Shown here in pieces: positions 1 through 7,247 of a stretch of 39,196 bases of DNA. The notes under the pieces are model-generated. The model worked only from the letters and a program-made list of their open reading frames with translations, was not told where the DNA came from and did no database searches. Source of the stretch: Dehalococcoidia bacterium (GTDB taxonomy: Bacteria > Chloroflexota > Dehalococcoidia > Lucifugimonadales > GCA-2717565); assembly GCA_009692865.1 (NCBI GenBank), contig SHYH01000009.1, positions 1-39,196 of the forward strand, written 5' to 3'. Position 1 is the first letter of the stretch, and every line of letters starts with the position of its first letter. A program made the position numbers and the translations under genes.

Positions 1-56
1 AACTGTTAGGCGAGTCTTCAGGTCTGCCAGCGGCCCGTGCCGACGTGACCCTACTT

Positions 57-166
57 CTACCGCCAGGCGTCGTCAATCCAGGCGGTGATGAGAGTCCGAC
101 CGCCTTCGGCTTGGAGCACGTTGTTAGATTGCTGGTAGTTCCGGACCCAGGGCTGGGTCGCGCCAA
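57..166 (-). pseudogene. C-terminal tail of a probable ABC solute-binding protein
   Basis: The minus frame ending at the TAG at 57-59 reads as a clean protein C-terminus. It has a QPWVRNY motif followed by a segment ending WIDDAWR, which resembles the end of family 5 (peptide/nickel type) extracellular solute-binding proteins. Nothing upstream of about position 166 continues this protein; the sequence there instead resembles the right half of the MITE family found elsewhere in the window. It is best read as a gene remnant of about 36 codons. The family assignment rests on a short stretch and is tentative. Confidence 0.35.
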
Positions 167-167
167 C

Positions 168-218
168 GGGGCACACCCCCAGACCCCGCAAGAGGCTTCG
201 CTCCTCCGAACTCTCCTT
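168..218. repeat. Degenerate partial copy of the window's MITE family
   Basis: About 50 bases match the right half of the elements at 2958-3103 and 3632-3777. The shared parts are the GACACCCCCAGACCCC-like block, then a GGCTTCGC core, then an ACTCCC-like end. The terminal inverted repeat is not recognisable. It lies between the solute-binding-protein tail and the hydrolase stop codon, so it may have caused or followed truncation of that tail. Confidence 0.4.
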
Positions 219-231
219 GTGCACCAGCCCC

Positions 232-1026
232 CTAGACCCCTGGGTCCTCGAGGAAGGGAAGAACCGCCGCAGCGAACAGGTGGGGTTTGAAGTAGAGGAA
301 GTTGGGGGGAACATCCGGAAGCTCCATCAGCTTGCCCCGGGGGAGGGTGTTGACCACGTCTGGCTGGCGGCGGTGGAAAGAGCCGGAGGGAATGGTGAAC
401 ACCAGGGTGGGGCTCTGAACCAGTGGGAACCTGGCCTGGCTCTTATAGGTAAAGACGGCGAAGTGACTTTCTTCACCATGCTTAGGTGAAAGCTGGTTCT
501 GAAGGCGGAGGACCACCCGGCGCTGGATGTCCTCCAGAGGAGCCCCCTCCAGTTGTCGGGCCACGCCCTGCCAGATCCGCAAGAGATGACTCCCATCGTC
601 CTGGAGGGGAACCTGCGGGTAGTGCTCAAACTCTCGCAGGCGGTTCTCATCGTATTTCCAGTAGGGTTGGTTGTTGAGGACCAACTTGTCCACTCGCTCG
701 GGGTGGGTGGCGGCAATCTCGACGGCCACATCACCCCCGGTAGTGTCACCGATGAGGCTGGCGCGGCGAACCCCCAAGGCGTCCATGAAGCCCAGGACGC
801 TCTGAGCGTAGTCGGCCATGGTGTACTGGCGCGGCGCCGGGTCTGAGTCTCCGTAGCCTGGGAGATCCGGGGCAAGTACCCAGTAGTGCTGGGAGAGGAG
901 GGGGATGAGCTGGACGAAGTGGAGCGACGAGGCCTGGGTCATGTGGAGAAGCAGGAGAGGCTCCCCTGCGCCCTCGGTCCTGTAGTGCATCTGGCCTTCT
1001 GGGAGGTCAACGAATCCCCGTTTCAT
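232..1026 (-). CDS. Alpha/beta hydrolase fold protein
   Basis: 264-residue soluble alpha/beta hydrolase. The start is ATG at 1026, chosen because AAGGAGGGG lies just upstream; the open frame continues further but without homology-like sequence. The oxyanion segment LLLLHMTQASS, the PDLPGYGDSD strand-turn and the nucleophile elbow are visible. The elbow reads G-D-T-T-G-G where most relatives have G-H-S-x-G-G, so the usual serine nucleophile is replaced by threonine. A late histidine in YFKPHLF is a candidate catalytic His. Substrate cannot be inferred. Neighbouring genes are remnants, so there is no operon context. Confidence 0.85.
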   Translation of the reverse strand: MKRGFVDLPEGQMHYRTEGAGEPLLLLHMTQASSLHFVQLIPLLSQHYWVLAPDLPGYGDSDPAPRQYTMADYAQSVLGFMDALGVRRASLIGDTTGGDVAVEIAATHPERVDKLVLNNQPYWKYDENRLREFEHYPQVPLQDDGSHLLRIWQGVARQLEGAPLEDIQRRVVLRLQNQLSPKHGEESHFAVFTYKSQARFPLVQSPTLVFTIPSGSFHRRQPDVVNTLPRGKLMELPDVPPNFLYFKPHLFAAAVLPFLEDPGV

Positions 1027-1377
1027 GGTCCCCTCCTTGCTTCGGAAACTGGAAGGCGATGGCCCTACCCTACTGCCAGGGCAGGTGCTGAACAAGAACA
1101 TGATACCCCCGCCTGCTGGCGCGTCAACCGTCTGTTCCCCGTCCAGCGCCACACTTTCGGGCGCTTCCAAAGCTTTCCTGGACCATTCTGGCGGTGGCTC
1201 TGGGGCCGCCGCTGACCTTGCAACCAGCTTTCCCTCTCGTGCCTGCGGGTCAGGTCTCGCAGTTGTTGCAGGGCCTCCTCGTCGCCAGGACTTGGGCACC
1301 ACCGCCAGCGCCAGTTGCCCGCTGGCACCCCCGGGCGGTTCATCCGGGCCTCGCTCCCTAACCCAAGAACGTCTTGC
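1027..1377. other. Gene-free stretch
   Basis: No convincing gene is seen here. Both strands stay open for over 100 codons, but the translations are Arg/Gly/Pro-rich with no recognisable domain, as expected of GC-rich non-coding or decayed DNA. The hydrolase ribosome-binding site lies at the left edge and a glycogen-synthase tail follows on the right. Confidence 0.5.
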
Positions 1378-1485
1378 CAGGGGATGATGGCCCTCTGGGC
1401 AACGGAGGCCATGGCCGCCGACTTCACCTGGGGCCGGTCGGCCCGGGCCTACCTGGACCTGTACCAAAAGCTCCTGGCCCGCTAG
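1378..1485 (+). pseudogene. C-terminal remnant of glycogen synthase (GlgA-like, GT5)
   Basis: About 35 codons ending at TAG 1483-1485 contain AMAADFTWGRSARAYLDLY. This matches the conserved C-terminal helix of GT5 glycogen/starch synthases, usually of the form MAQDFSWxRSAxxYxxLY. No other part of a GlgA is visible upstream in any frame. The rest of the gene has therefore been lost or lies elsewhere after rearrangement. The motif is distinctive, but the fragment is short. Confidence 0.55.
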
Positions 1486-1562
1486 TTCTAACCAGGGTAA
1501 AGTCCCCTTCGAGCCACCAATTCAGCTTTGGAGCAAGTTGAGTAAACCGTTGAGTGTTGCAG

Positions 1563-1632
1563 GTTCTTTCGGAGAGGTAGGGGGAACCTTTCCTTGCAAG
1601 AAAGGGCTCCCCCTAAGCCCTTCCCAAAGAAC
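1563..1632. repeat. Long imperfect hairpin downstream of the M50 gene
   Basis: GTTCTTT at 1563-1569 pairs with AAAGAAC at 1626-1632, and an inner AGGGGGA pairs with TCCCCCT. Together they form an imperfect hairpin of about 70 bases. It lies just past the stop of the minus-strand protease gene and could be a small non-autonomous element or part of its transcription end. No T-tract follows. Confidence 0.4.
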
Positions 1633-1633
1633 T

Positions 1634-1656
1634 CTCACCCTTTCGAGAAGGGTGAG
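1634..1656 (-). terminator. Hairpin overlapping the protease stop codon
   Basis: CTCACCCTT at 1634-1642 and AAGGGTGAG at 1648-1656 form a 9-bp perfect stem with a 5-base loop. The TGA stop of the minus-strand protease gene (1635-1637) lies inside the stem. No clear U-tract follows, so the terminator role is inferred from position. Confidence 0.4.
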
Positions 1657-2387
1657 GTGAAGCCCCCGGCACGTCCTGGCCTGACCCCCAGCTCCTGGGC
1701 GAACTGGATGTAGCGAATGAGGTGCGCCCGGGTGAGGAGCCCCACCAGCTTTTCCCCCTGGAGCACCAGCACCTGGTTGATGTCGTGCTCGGCCAGCAGT
1801 TGCAGGGCCGTCGCCACGTCGTCCTCGGGCCGCACGCTGTAGAGAGGCGGGCGGGTCATGATCTCCGCCACCTGCGCCTGGGCCCACCGCTGCTGGGGTG
1901 CCCCCTTAACGTCGGTGAGGGTCACGATGCCTACCAGATGGTCCTCCTGGAACACAGGCATGGCGCAGCGGCCTCGCTGCAGGAACCACACCTCCACCAA
2001 CGCAGCCACTGACGTCTCCGGTGTCACTGTGTCAAGAGAAGGGTCCATCACCTCCTGGACCCGCACGCCCTGAAACTGACCGCGCACACGCACCTCACGA
2101 CGGCTGGCGTCGGCGGCGCTGTTGAGGAACCAGCCGATGAGGGCGATCCACAAGCCCCCGAACAGGTTGCCCTGGACCACCACCTGGAAAAACCCCCAGC
2201 CCATGAGGAGCCAGGCGCAGAGTTGTCCTGCCCCAGCAGCGATGTTGGTGGCCCGCACCAGGCTCCCCATAGTGGCCCAGAGGATGGAGCGCAGCACCCG
2301 GCCCCCGTCCAAGGGGAAGCCAGGCAGCATGTTGAACGCGGCCAGGAGGGCGTTGATGAGGGCAAGGTACTCAAGAGTCGCCGTCAC
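1635..2387 (-). CDS. Site-2-type protease, C-terminal part with CBS domains (frameshifted from 2401-2796)
   Basis: This is the second part of a membrane-embedded M50 metalloprotease. It starts with the helix carrying NMLPGFPLDGGR, the family's second zinc-ligand motif (the Asp is the third ligand). Two further membrane segments follow, then a tandem CBS pair at about residues 105-235 (VQEVMDPSLDTV and VAEIMTRPPLYSV). CBS domains usually sense nucleotides. The HExxH half is encoded upstream in another frame; the reading frame of this part is open back to about 2430. An ATG at 2387 exists but would give an enzyme without its first two zinc ligands, so it is unlikely to act alone. The intact family form is about 370-390 residues. 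Confidence 0.8.
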   Translation of the reverse strand: MTATLEYLALINALLAAFNMLPGFPLDGGRVLRSILWATMGSLVRATNIAAGAGQLCAWLLMGWGFFQVVVQGNLFGGLWIALIGWFLNSAADASRREVRVRGQFQGVRVQEVMDPSLDTVTPETSVAALVEVWFLQRGRCAMPVFQEDHLVGIVTLTDVKGAPQQRWAQAQVAEIMTRPPLYSVRPEDDVATALQLLAEHDINQVLVLQGEKLVGLLTRAHLIRYIQFAQELGVRPGRAGGFTSPFSKG

Positions 2388-2400
2388 GGGCCCTCGCCCG

Positions 2401-2796
2401 TTACCCAGCAGTTGCAGGAGCCCCCATGCCTCGCCAGCCTAGCACCAGGCTGGCGAGGGGGCCCACCACCGACACGGCGAACTCGTCCTGGGGCCTTTTT
2501 GCCTCGTCCCCCAAGTTGCTGACCCCGCCGAAAATGAAGAGGGTGATGCCATGGACGGTCATCCCTCGGGCACGGGCCACAACGGAGTGGGCCAACTCGT
2601 GGACAATGACCGACGCAAAGAGGAGAAGGGCTGCCAGAACACCCGTGGCCCAGTAGGTGGCCCTGCTCCCCCGGAACTCCGAGGGGAACAGGCCCTCGGC
2701 CAGGGACCAGGCGATGAGGGCGAAGGCAAAGAGCCAGGTGTAATGGACACCAATCTCAATGCCGGCAATGCGCCCAAGGCGTAGGGACGGCCTCAC
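2401..2796 (-). CDS. Site-2-type protease (M50), N-terminal part with HExxH
   Basis: N-terminal half of a rhomboid-unrelated intramembrane zinc protease. It starts at GTG 2796 with TAGGAGAG upstream. The first membrane segment (YTWLFAFALIAWSL) is followed by the helix with VHELAHSVVA, whose HELAH gives two zinc ligands and the catalytic Glu. Then come the ITLFIFGGVSNL and GPLASLVLG motifs typical of the family. The frame is then lost: the last 12 residues are out of register and end at 2401, while the rest of the protein continues in another frame at 1635-2387. The shift lies at a 12-bp-stem hairpin (2429-2458). It could be a true mutation, an assembly error or, less likely, recoding. Confidence 0.8.
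   Translation of the reverse strand: MRPSLRLGRIAGIEIGVHYTWLFAFALIAWSLAEGLFPSEFRGSRATYWATGVLAALLLFASVIVHELAHSVVARARGMTVHGITLFIFGGVSNLGDEAKRPQDEFAVSVVGPLASLVLGWRGMGAPATAG
2429..2458. other. Perfect hairpin at the protease frameshift
   Basis: CCTCGCCAGCCT at 2429-2440 and AGGCTGGCGAGG at 2447-2458 form a 12-bp perfect stem with loop AGCACC. It lies inside coding sequence exactly where the two parts of the M50 protease lose register. Such stems cause sequencing and assembly errors and can also stimulate frameshifting. Confidence 0.6.
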
Positions 2797-2957
2797 AATT
2801 CTCTCCTATCGTAGTCTGGTGCGTCACACCCACCATGGTACACTCTCCTACGACACTGGCGGTGCGCCACCCCCTAGACAAGGCGTTGGGCCAGTTCCAC
2901 GCACGGTTGGCGGAACAGGCCCAGAACCCAACAGCGTCGGCCTTCAGGGCCCCCTCG

Positions 2958-3103
2958 TAGGAGGGTAATGAAGACGCCTTCAACCATCCCCCTTGTCCCC
3001 CTTCCTGGCCAGGAAGGGGGCGGGAATTATATCTGGGGGACACCCCCAAACCCCTGGCAGAGGGACTTCGCCCCTCTGCACTCCCCTTTTCGGCATTCTG
3101 TTA
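2958..3103. mobile_element. MITE-like element, copy 1 (146 bp)
   Basis: Non-coding element with imperfect terminal inverted repeats (GGAGGGTAATGA at the left, TCGGCATTCTG at the right), flanked by TA on each side. Inside are a 24-bp perfect palindrome (2997-3020), the shared AATTATATCTG core and a GACACCCCC hairpin. It has the same length as the copy at 3632-3777. The right-hand TTA (3101-3103) supplies the stop codon of the adjoining minus-strand GYD gene. TA flanks suggest mobilisation by an IS630/Tc1-mariner-type transposase, but no such transposase is in the window. Confidence 0.7.
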
Positions 3104-3394
3104 GGGGAGCGAGGCGATAAGGGCACGGAACTCCTGCTCGGTGAAGGCCTTCAGGGTGGTGCTGCGGATATTGCCCATGCCGCCGATGGTCAGCAGGAAC
3201 CGGGCCGCCGCATCGTCGTTGGGGAACTCGGTCAAGGTCACCAGGTCGTACTGCCCCATCGTCAGGTAGAAGAAGATCATCCGCCCGCCCGCCGCCTGGA
3301 TAGCCGCCTTGGCCGCGTCGAGCCGTTGGGGGCTCTGCTTGATGTTCTGTACACCATGCTCTGTCCAGTTGATCAACGAAAGGTAGCTTGGCAT
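3101..3394 (-). CDS. GYD-domain protein
   Basis: 97-residue soluble protein matching the GYD family (ferredoxin-like, dimeric alpha/beta barrel fold). It shows the usual opening SLINWTEHGVQNIKQSP, then a central YLTMGQYDLVTLTEFPND where the family's GxYD motif sits, and an ending FTEQEF. The start ATG 3394 follows GGGAGG; the open frame extends further but lacks a ribosome site. Family members have no proven enzymatic role, so none is given. The stop codon lies in the end of MITE copy 1, so the insertion may have clipped or defined the last residues. Confidence 0.85.
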   Translation of the reverse strand: MPSYLSLINWTEHGVQNIKQSPQRLDAAKAAIQAAGGRMIFFYLTMGQYDLVTLTEFPNDDAAARFLLTIGGMGNIRSTTLKAFTEQEFRALIASLP

Positions 3395-3631
3395 AGGGCC
3401 TCCCTTTCCGCGTGGTTTCCCGCCCCACAAAAGCCACAATGCTCCTGGGAGGTGAGAGTAGCGGGAGCTTACCCCTGGACACACTGCCTGTCAATGGCGA
3501 TGGCGTTTGACGCCATCGCCAGCGCCGACGCCTCTACCTGGCCCACTACCTGGTAGGCTTCAGGGACGGCTGCTTCAACCTCCTGACCACGGGGACGCCA
3601 CCTCGTCGGTGATTCGTTGTAAAATGTACTG
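3395..3631. other. Intergenic stretch with a strong hairpin
   Basis: No gene is recognised here. GGCGATGGCGT (3496-3506) and ACGCCATCGCC (3510-3520) make an 11-bp stem with a 3-base loop. Just before MITE copy 2 there is an AT-rich stretch, TTGTAAAATGTACTG (3618-3632), that could serve as a promoter. Confidence 0.4.
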
Positions 3632-3777
3632 TAGCAGGGTGCTGATAAACCCTTTCGACCATGCCCCTGCCCCCTTCCTGGTCAGGAAGGGGATGGGAAT
3701 TATATCTGGGGGACACCCCCAGACCCCCAGCAAAGGGGCTTCGCCCCTCTGCACTCCCTTTTTTCAGCATCCTGCTA
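3632..3777. mobile_element. MITE-like element, copy 2 (146 bp)
   Basis: Best-preserved copy. TA-GCAGGGTGCTGA at the left end matches TCAGCATCCTGC-TA at the right end as an inverted repeat with one mismatch, with TA at both borders. The interior has a near-perfect CCCCTTCCTG/CAGGAAGGGG palindrome, the AATTATATCTG core and a GGGGCTTCGCCCC hairpin. It ends 33 bases before the start of the small gene at 3811, so it probably shapes that gene's promoter region. Confidence 0.75.
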
Positions 3778-3810
3778 GACAAGCCGTCGGGCCGAAGAAG
3801 GACAAGAAGC

Positions 3811-4089
3811 ATGGACCGCTACATGATTCAGGCATCCCACGACCCCAATCCTGGAGCCTGCCTGCGGATGCTGGATACCTTCCTGCGTGCAGGCGCTCAC
3901 TACCTGACCAACGCCGAATGAGGGTGTATGGCGGGCGTCCACACCGCGTGGCTCCTCGTCGAGGCCGGCAGCGAGGCGGAGGCCCGGCTCATGGTGCCTC
4001 CAGCCATTCGCAACACGGCCTCGCTGGTGAAGATCACAAAGTTCACTCCTGAGCAGATCAGAGGACTGGCGAGCAAGGGCAAGGTCTAG
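3811..4089 (+). pseudogene. Small conserved-type protein with an in-frame TGA (codon 37)
   Basis: The frame from ATG 3811 reads MDRYMIQASHDP up to HYLTNAE, then TGA at 3919-3921. It continues in the same frame as GCMAGVHTAWLLVEA, then ending KITKFTPEQIRGLASKGKV at 4089. Protein-like sequence on both sides of the stop shows one 92-residue protein. I recall small proteins carrying E-W-G-C-x-x-G-x-H in this position, so TGA probably replaces a TGG Trp codon. Other genes in the window, such as pabB, end in TGA, so wholesale recoding is unlikely. Selenocysteine read-through is possible but no convincing SECIS stem follows. Function is unknown. A GAAGGA ribosome site precedes the ATG. Confidence 0.6.
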
Positions 4090-4203
4090 CAGTCACGTTG
4101 GAGTCGAGCGCACTACACCAACCCTCCGGTGGGCGGGCCTGGGGAGTGGTGGAGGGTCCTACGAGAGGTCTTGTACGGCCTTGCCTGAGGCTCTCCACCT
4201 CTG

Positions 4204-4212
4204 TGGTATGAT
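4204..4212 (+). promoter_or_regulatory. Possible extended -10 promoter for the gene at 4285
   Basis: TGG followed by TATGAT fits an extended -10 (TGnTATAAT), about 70 bases before the start codon. No good -35 is seen at 17 bp, which extended -10 promoters can tolerate. Confidence 0.35.
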
Positions 4213-4284
4213 GCATAGCAAGCAGAGGGCAGCGACTCGCTTGCCCAGGAGCCCTGACTCATTCCACAAGAAGAGAGGTAAACT

Positions 4285-4701
4285 ATGGCTGCGCAACCCG
4301 AGAACGCTGGGCGCCGGACCGGCAAGGTCCGTTGGATTCTCACCATCATAGGGGCGATTGCTTTTGTCGCTGGATTCCTTCTTTCGGTCATTGCGGGCAT
4401 CTGGTATCCGGCCAACGTCAACCTCGCGGCTGCCCTGGTCATCCTGGGGCTGGTGGTAGGCTTGCTGAACATCACGGCGAGAGAGAGCCTGCCCTATCTG
4501 GTGGCGGCCACAGCCCTCGTGCTCGTCGGCTACATCGGGGCCTTTGGTCCGCTGAACGCTATCGGGGACAACTGGGGAGTCCTCAAAGGGCTGGGAGACA
4601 CCATCAACAACATCTTGCGGATGGTGATGTTCTTCACGGCACCCGCCGCTGTGGTCAACGCCATCAAGGTGGCCCAGTCCATCGCACGACCGGGCGACTA
4701 G
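4285..4701 (+). CDS. Small multi-pass membrane protein, unknown function
   Basis: 138 residues starting at ATG 4285 after AGAGAGGT. The N-terminus is basic and soluble (residues 1-18). At least three hydrophobic segments follow, at about 19-43 (ILTIIGAIAFVAGFLLSVIA), 49-70 and 75-95, plus a weaker amphipathic one near 112-130. No catalytic motif or known domain is recognised. It stands alone between the small broken gene and pabB, with 42 bases to the next start, so it could be co-transcribed with pabB. Confidence 0.7.
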   Translation: MAAQPENAGRRTGKVRWILTIIGAIAFVAGFLLSVIAGIWYPANVNLAAALVILGLVVGLLNITARESLPYLVAATALVLVGYIGAFGPLNAIGDNWGVLKGLGDTINNILRMVMFFTAPAAVVNAIKVAQSIARPGD

Positions 4702-4743
4702 TCCCGCTGTCCGCAGACTCCTGCTCGTCACCAGGGGGCCAAG

Positions 4744-6183
4744 GTGCTCCAGGCTGAAACGTCTCACAAGATGGCCCATCCCTCCTTCTTCAAACTGGAG
4801 GGCGCCCCCAGCTTCCTGGAGTGGTTCTCGCGCTTCCTGCACATGCCCTACCCCGCTCTCCTGGACAGCGCCCTGGTCTCCCCTCCTATGGGAGAAGGGC
4901 GGCTTGGGCGCTTCTCCTACTTCACGGCAGACCCCTTCCTGGTCCTCCGCTCCAAAGGGCGGCAGGTGGAGATGGAGGCCAGGGGCAGCACTACGAGTGT
5001 AAACTCCGACCCCTTCCATGTCCTCCAGGACCTCCTGGGCCGCTTCTCGGTGGCCTCCCTCCCTGGCCTCCCTCCCTTTCAGGGGGGCGTCATAGGCTAC
5101 TGGGCCTATGAGCTGGGCCACCATCTGGAGCGGCTGCCGCGCCGGGCTGTGGACGACCTGGACCTCCCTGAGATGAATGTCGCCTTCTATGACTGGGTCG
5201 TCGCCCAGGACCATGAGACGGGCAGCACCTGGGCCATCGCCACTGGGTTGCCCGAAGGAAGCGAAAAGGCGGCGCAGGAGCGGCTGGGCTGGATCAAGGA
5301 CCTTCTGCGGCGAGGAGTGGCTACCCCTCCTTCCGCTGTGGTGCCCTTCCCACCCACCACGGACCTCACCTCCACCATGTCCCCCCACGACTACATGAAG
5401 GCGGTGGAGGCCGTCAAAGCCTACCTTGCCAGTGGCGACGTCTACCAGGTCAACGTCTCGCACCGGTTCGAGGCCACTATCTCCGGTGACCCGTTTTCGC
5501 TCTACCTGCGCCTGCGCCAGGTCAACCCTTCCCCCTTTGGCGCCTACCTGCGCTATCCTGAGGTGGCCGTCCTGAGTGCCTCGCCTGAACAGTTCCTCTG
5601 CCTGGAGCGTGGGATAGCCTCCACCCGGCCTATGAAAGGGACAAGGCCTCGGGGCAAGACCACCGACGAAGACCATCGCCTGGCCGCCGAACTCCTGGCC
5701 AGCGAGAAGGACCGGGCCGAAAACCTGATGATTGTAGACCTGCTGAGGAACGACCTGGGCAAGGTGTGTGTTCCCGGGTCCATCGAGGCGACTGAGCTGT
5801 TCGCTCTGGAGGAGTACGCCACGGTATTCCAAATGGTCTCCACCGTTCGGGGGCGGCTCCTGCCGGGGCTCGGCGCAATGGACCTCCTCAAGGCCTGCTT
5901 CCCCGGCGGCTCTGTGACCGGGGCGCCCAAGATACGCGCCATGGAGATCATTGACGAACTGGAGCCAACCCAGCGGAGCGTCTACTGCGGCGCCATCGGG
6001 TACATAGGCTTCGATGGCTCCATGCTCACGGCCGTGCCCATCCGCATCCTGCTGGCCAAAGGGAACAGGGTCTCTTTCCAGGTTGGGGCTGGAATTGTGG
6101 CCGACTCGGACCCCCAGTCTGAGTACGAGGAAACCATCCACAAGGCCCGCGGCTCCTTCGCGGCCCTGGGAATTGATGCCTGA
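4744..6183 (+). CDS. pabB: Aminodeoxychorismate synthase component I (PabB)
   Basis: Chorismate-binding enzyme of about 479 residues that aminates chorismate to 4-amino-4-deoxychorismate in folate synthesis. The N-terminal domain resembles the TrpE/PabB lead domain. The C-terminal chorismate-binding domain carries GDVYQVN (231-237), STRPMKGTRPRG (293-304), ASEKDRAENLMIVDLLRND (319-337) and CFPGGSVTGAPK. The PMKGT stretch matches the PIKGT of PabB rather than the PIAGT of TrpE, which favours aminodeoxychorismate over anthranilate synthase. GTG 4744 and ATG 4771 are both possible starts; neither has a strong ribosome site. The end overlaps pabC. The glutamine amidotransferase partner (PabA/TrpG) is not in the window. 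Confidence 0.9.
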   Translation: MLQAETSHKMAHPSFFKLEGAPSFLEWFSRFLHMPYPALLDSALVSPPMGEGRLGRFSYFTADPFLVLRSKGRQVEMEARGSTTSVNSDPFHVLQDLLGRFSVASLPGLPPFQGGVIGYWAYELGHHLERLPRRAVDDLDLPEMNVAFYDWVVAQDHETGSTWAIATGLPEGSEKAAQERLGWIKDLLRRGVATPPSAVVPFPPTTDLTSTMSPHDYMKAVEAVKAYLASGDVYQVNVSHRFEATISGDPFSLYLRLRQVNPSPFGAYLRYPEVAVLSASPEQFLCLERGIASTRPMKGTRPRGKTTDEDHRLAAELLASEKDRAENLMIVDLLRNDLGKVCVPGSIEATELFALEEYATVFQMVSTVRGRLLPGLGAMDLLKACFPGGSVTGAPKIRAMEIIDELEPTQRSVYCGAIGYIGFDGSMLTAVPIRILLAKGNRVSFQVGAGIVADSDPQSEYEETIHKARGSFAALGIDA

Positions 6184-7054
6184 CACCCTTAGCTCTGTCC
6201 TCTTTGTGAACGGCCGCTTCGTCACCGAGGAGGAGCCCGCCATTTCCGCCCTCGACCGGGGGTTCACCCTGGGCGACGGCGTTTTCGAGACGATGCGCTC
6301 CGCCAACGGCCGCGTCTTCCGGCTCTCCCAGCACCTGGAACGGCTTCACCAGGGGGCCACGGTCCTCAAGCTGCCTCTCCCCCAAGAGGAGAAGCTGGCC
6401 GTGGCTCTTCAAGAGGTCCTTTCCCGCATTGCAGGCGCCCCAGCCATCATGCGGCTGACCATCACACGTGGGATAGACAAGGGGCGTGGCATCGCTATCC
6501 CAGCTACATCCACGCCCACTATAGCCATACGAGCCGGCCCTTTCGTTCCGCTGCCAGGGGAAGCCTACAATCAGGGCTTTCGTGCTTTCGTCTCCTCGCT
6601 TCGCCGCAACGAGACCTCGCCCCTCTCACGCATCAAGTCCTGTAACTATGGCGACAACATCCTTGCCCGCGAGGAGGCCCGTGAACGCGGCTACGACGAG
6701 GCCCTCCTCCTCAACACCAGGGGCGATGTTGCCTGCGCCACCACCGCAAACCTTTTCATGGTAACGAGAGGCAAGCTCTCTACCGCCCCGGTCGAGAGCG
6801 GCATCCTTCCCGGCATCACACGAGCGTGCATCCTGGATCTGGCGTCCTCGCTCCAGATTCCTACCGACGAGACGTCGTTCACCCTCACCTCTCTCCTTCA
6901 GGCCGACGAGGCTTTCCTCACCAACACCGCCATCGGCATCATGCCCTTGACCCGTGTAGGGGAACACGCCATTGGCTCAGGCAAGCCAGGGCCAGTGACC
7001 CAAAAGCTCGCTGCTGCCTACGAGAAGCAGCTTGAAGCTGAGCTCTCCGGCTAA
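6176..7054 (+). CDS. pabC: Aminodeoxychorismate lyase (PabC), PLP fold-type IV
   Basis: 292-residue PLP enzyme of the branched-chain aminotransferase/ADC lyase family. It likely cleaves aminodeoxychorismate to 4-aminobenzoate and pyruvate. The start ATG 6176 overlaps the last 8 bases of pabB (ATGCCTGA), indicating translational coupling. Visible features are VNGRFV, DRGFTLGDGVFETMR, the PLP lysine in SRIKSCNYGDN (Lys154) and the phosphate-binding SGILPGITR. A D-amino-acid or branched-chain aminotransferase cannot be excluded by sequence alone; pairing with pabB makes PabC the best call. Confidence 0.88.
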   Translation: MPDTLSSVLFVNGRFVTEEEPAISALDRGFTLGDGVFETMRSANGRVFRLSQHLERLHQGATVLKLPLPQEEKLAVALQEVLSRIAGAPAIMRLTITRGIDKGRGIAIPATSTPTIAIRAGPFVPLPGEAYNQGFRAFVSSLRRNETSPLSRIKSCNYGDNILAREEARERGYDEALLLNTRGDVACATTANLFMVTRGKLSTAPVESGILPGITRACILDLASSLQIPTDETSFTLTSLLQADEAFLTNTAIGIMPLTRVGEHAIGSGKPGPVTQKLAAAYEKQLEAELSG

Positions 7055-7247
7055 AGACCTCTTTGGGAAGCCACCGGAGCGCCGTTGGGAGATGGTCAGG
7101 GGCGAAGGGCGCCGCAGGCATCCCCTTGCTTAACGATGGCTTTCAACGGGCATACCATGTCGCTGCGTCACAAGGGTCGCTCAAGGCGAAGGGGAGGAAC
7201 ACAGGCGTCAAGGCCTCAAACCAAAACACAGCAAGGAGGATACGTCC

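Noticed and set aside
3919-3921. TGA read as Trp by a changed genetic code
   Set aside because: Other confident genes in the window end at TGA, for example pabB and the M50 protease.
3919-3965. Selenocysteine insertion at the in-frame TGA
   Set aside because: No convincing bacterial SECIS stem-loop with a bulged U and GGU-type loop is seen just downstream; left only as a weak alternative.
4744-6183. Anthranilate synthase component I (trpE)
   Set aside because: The PMKGT motif is of PabB type, and the next, overlapping gene is pabC-like; no trp genes nearby.
4159-6306. 715-residue open frame antisense to pabB
   Set aside because: It mirrors the pabB codon structure in GC-rich DNA, has no domain-like sequence, and the sense strand is clearly pabB.
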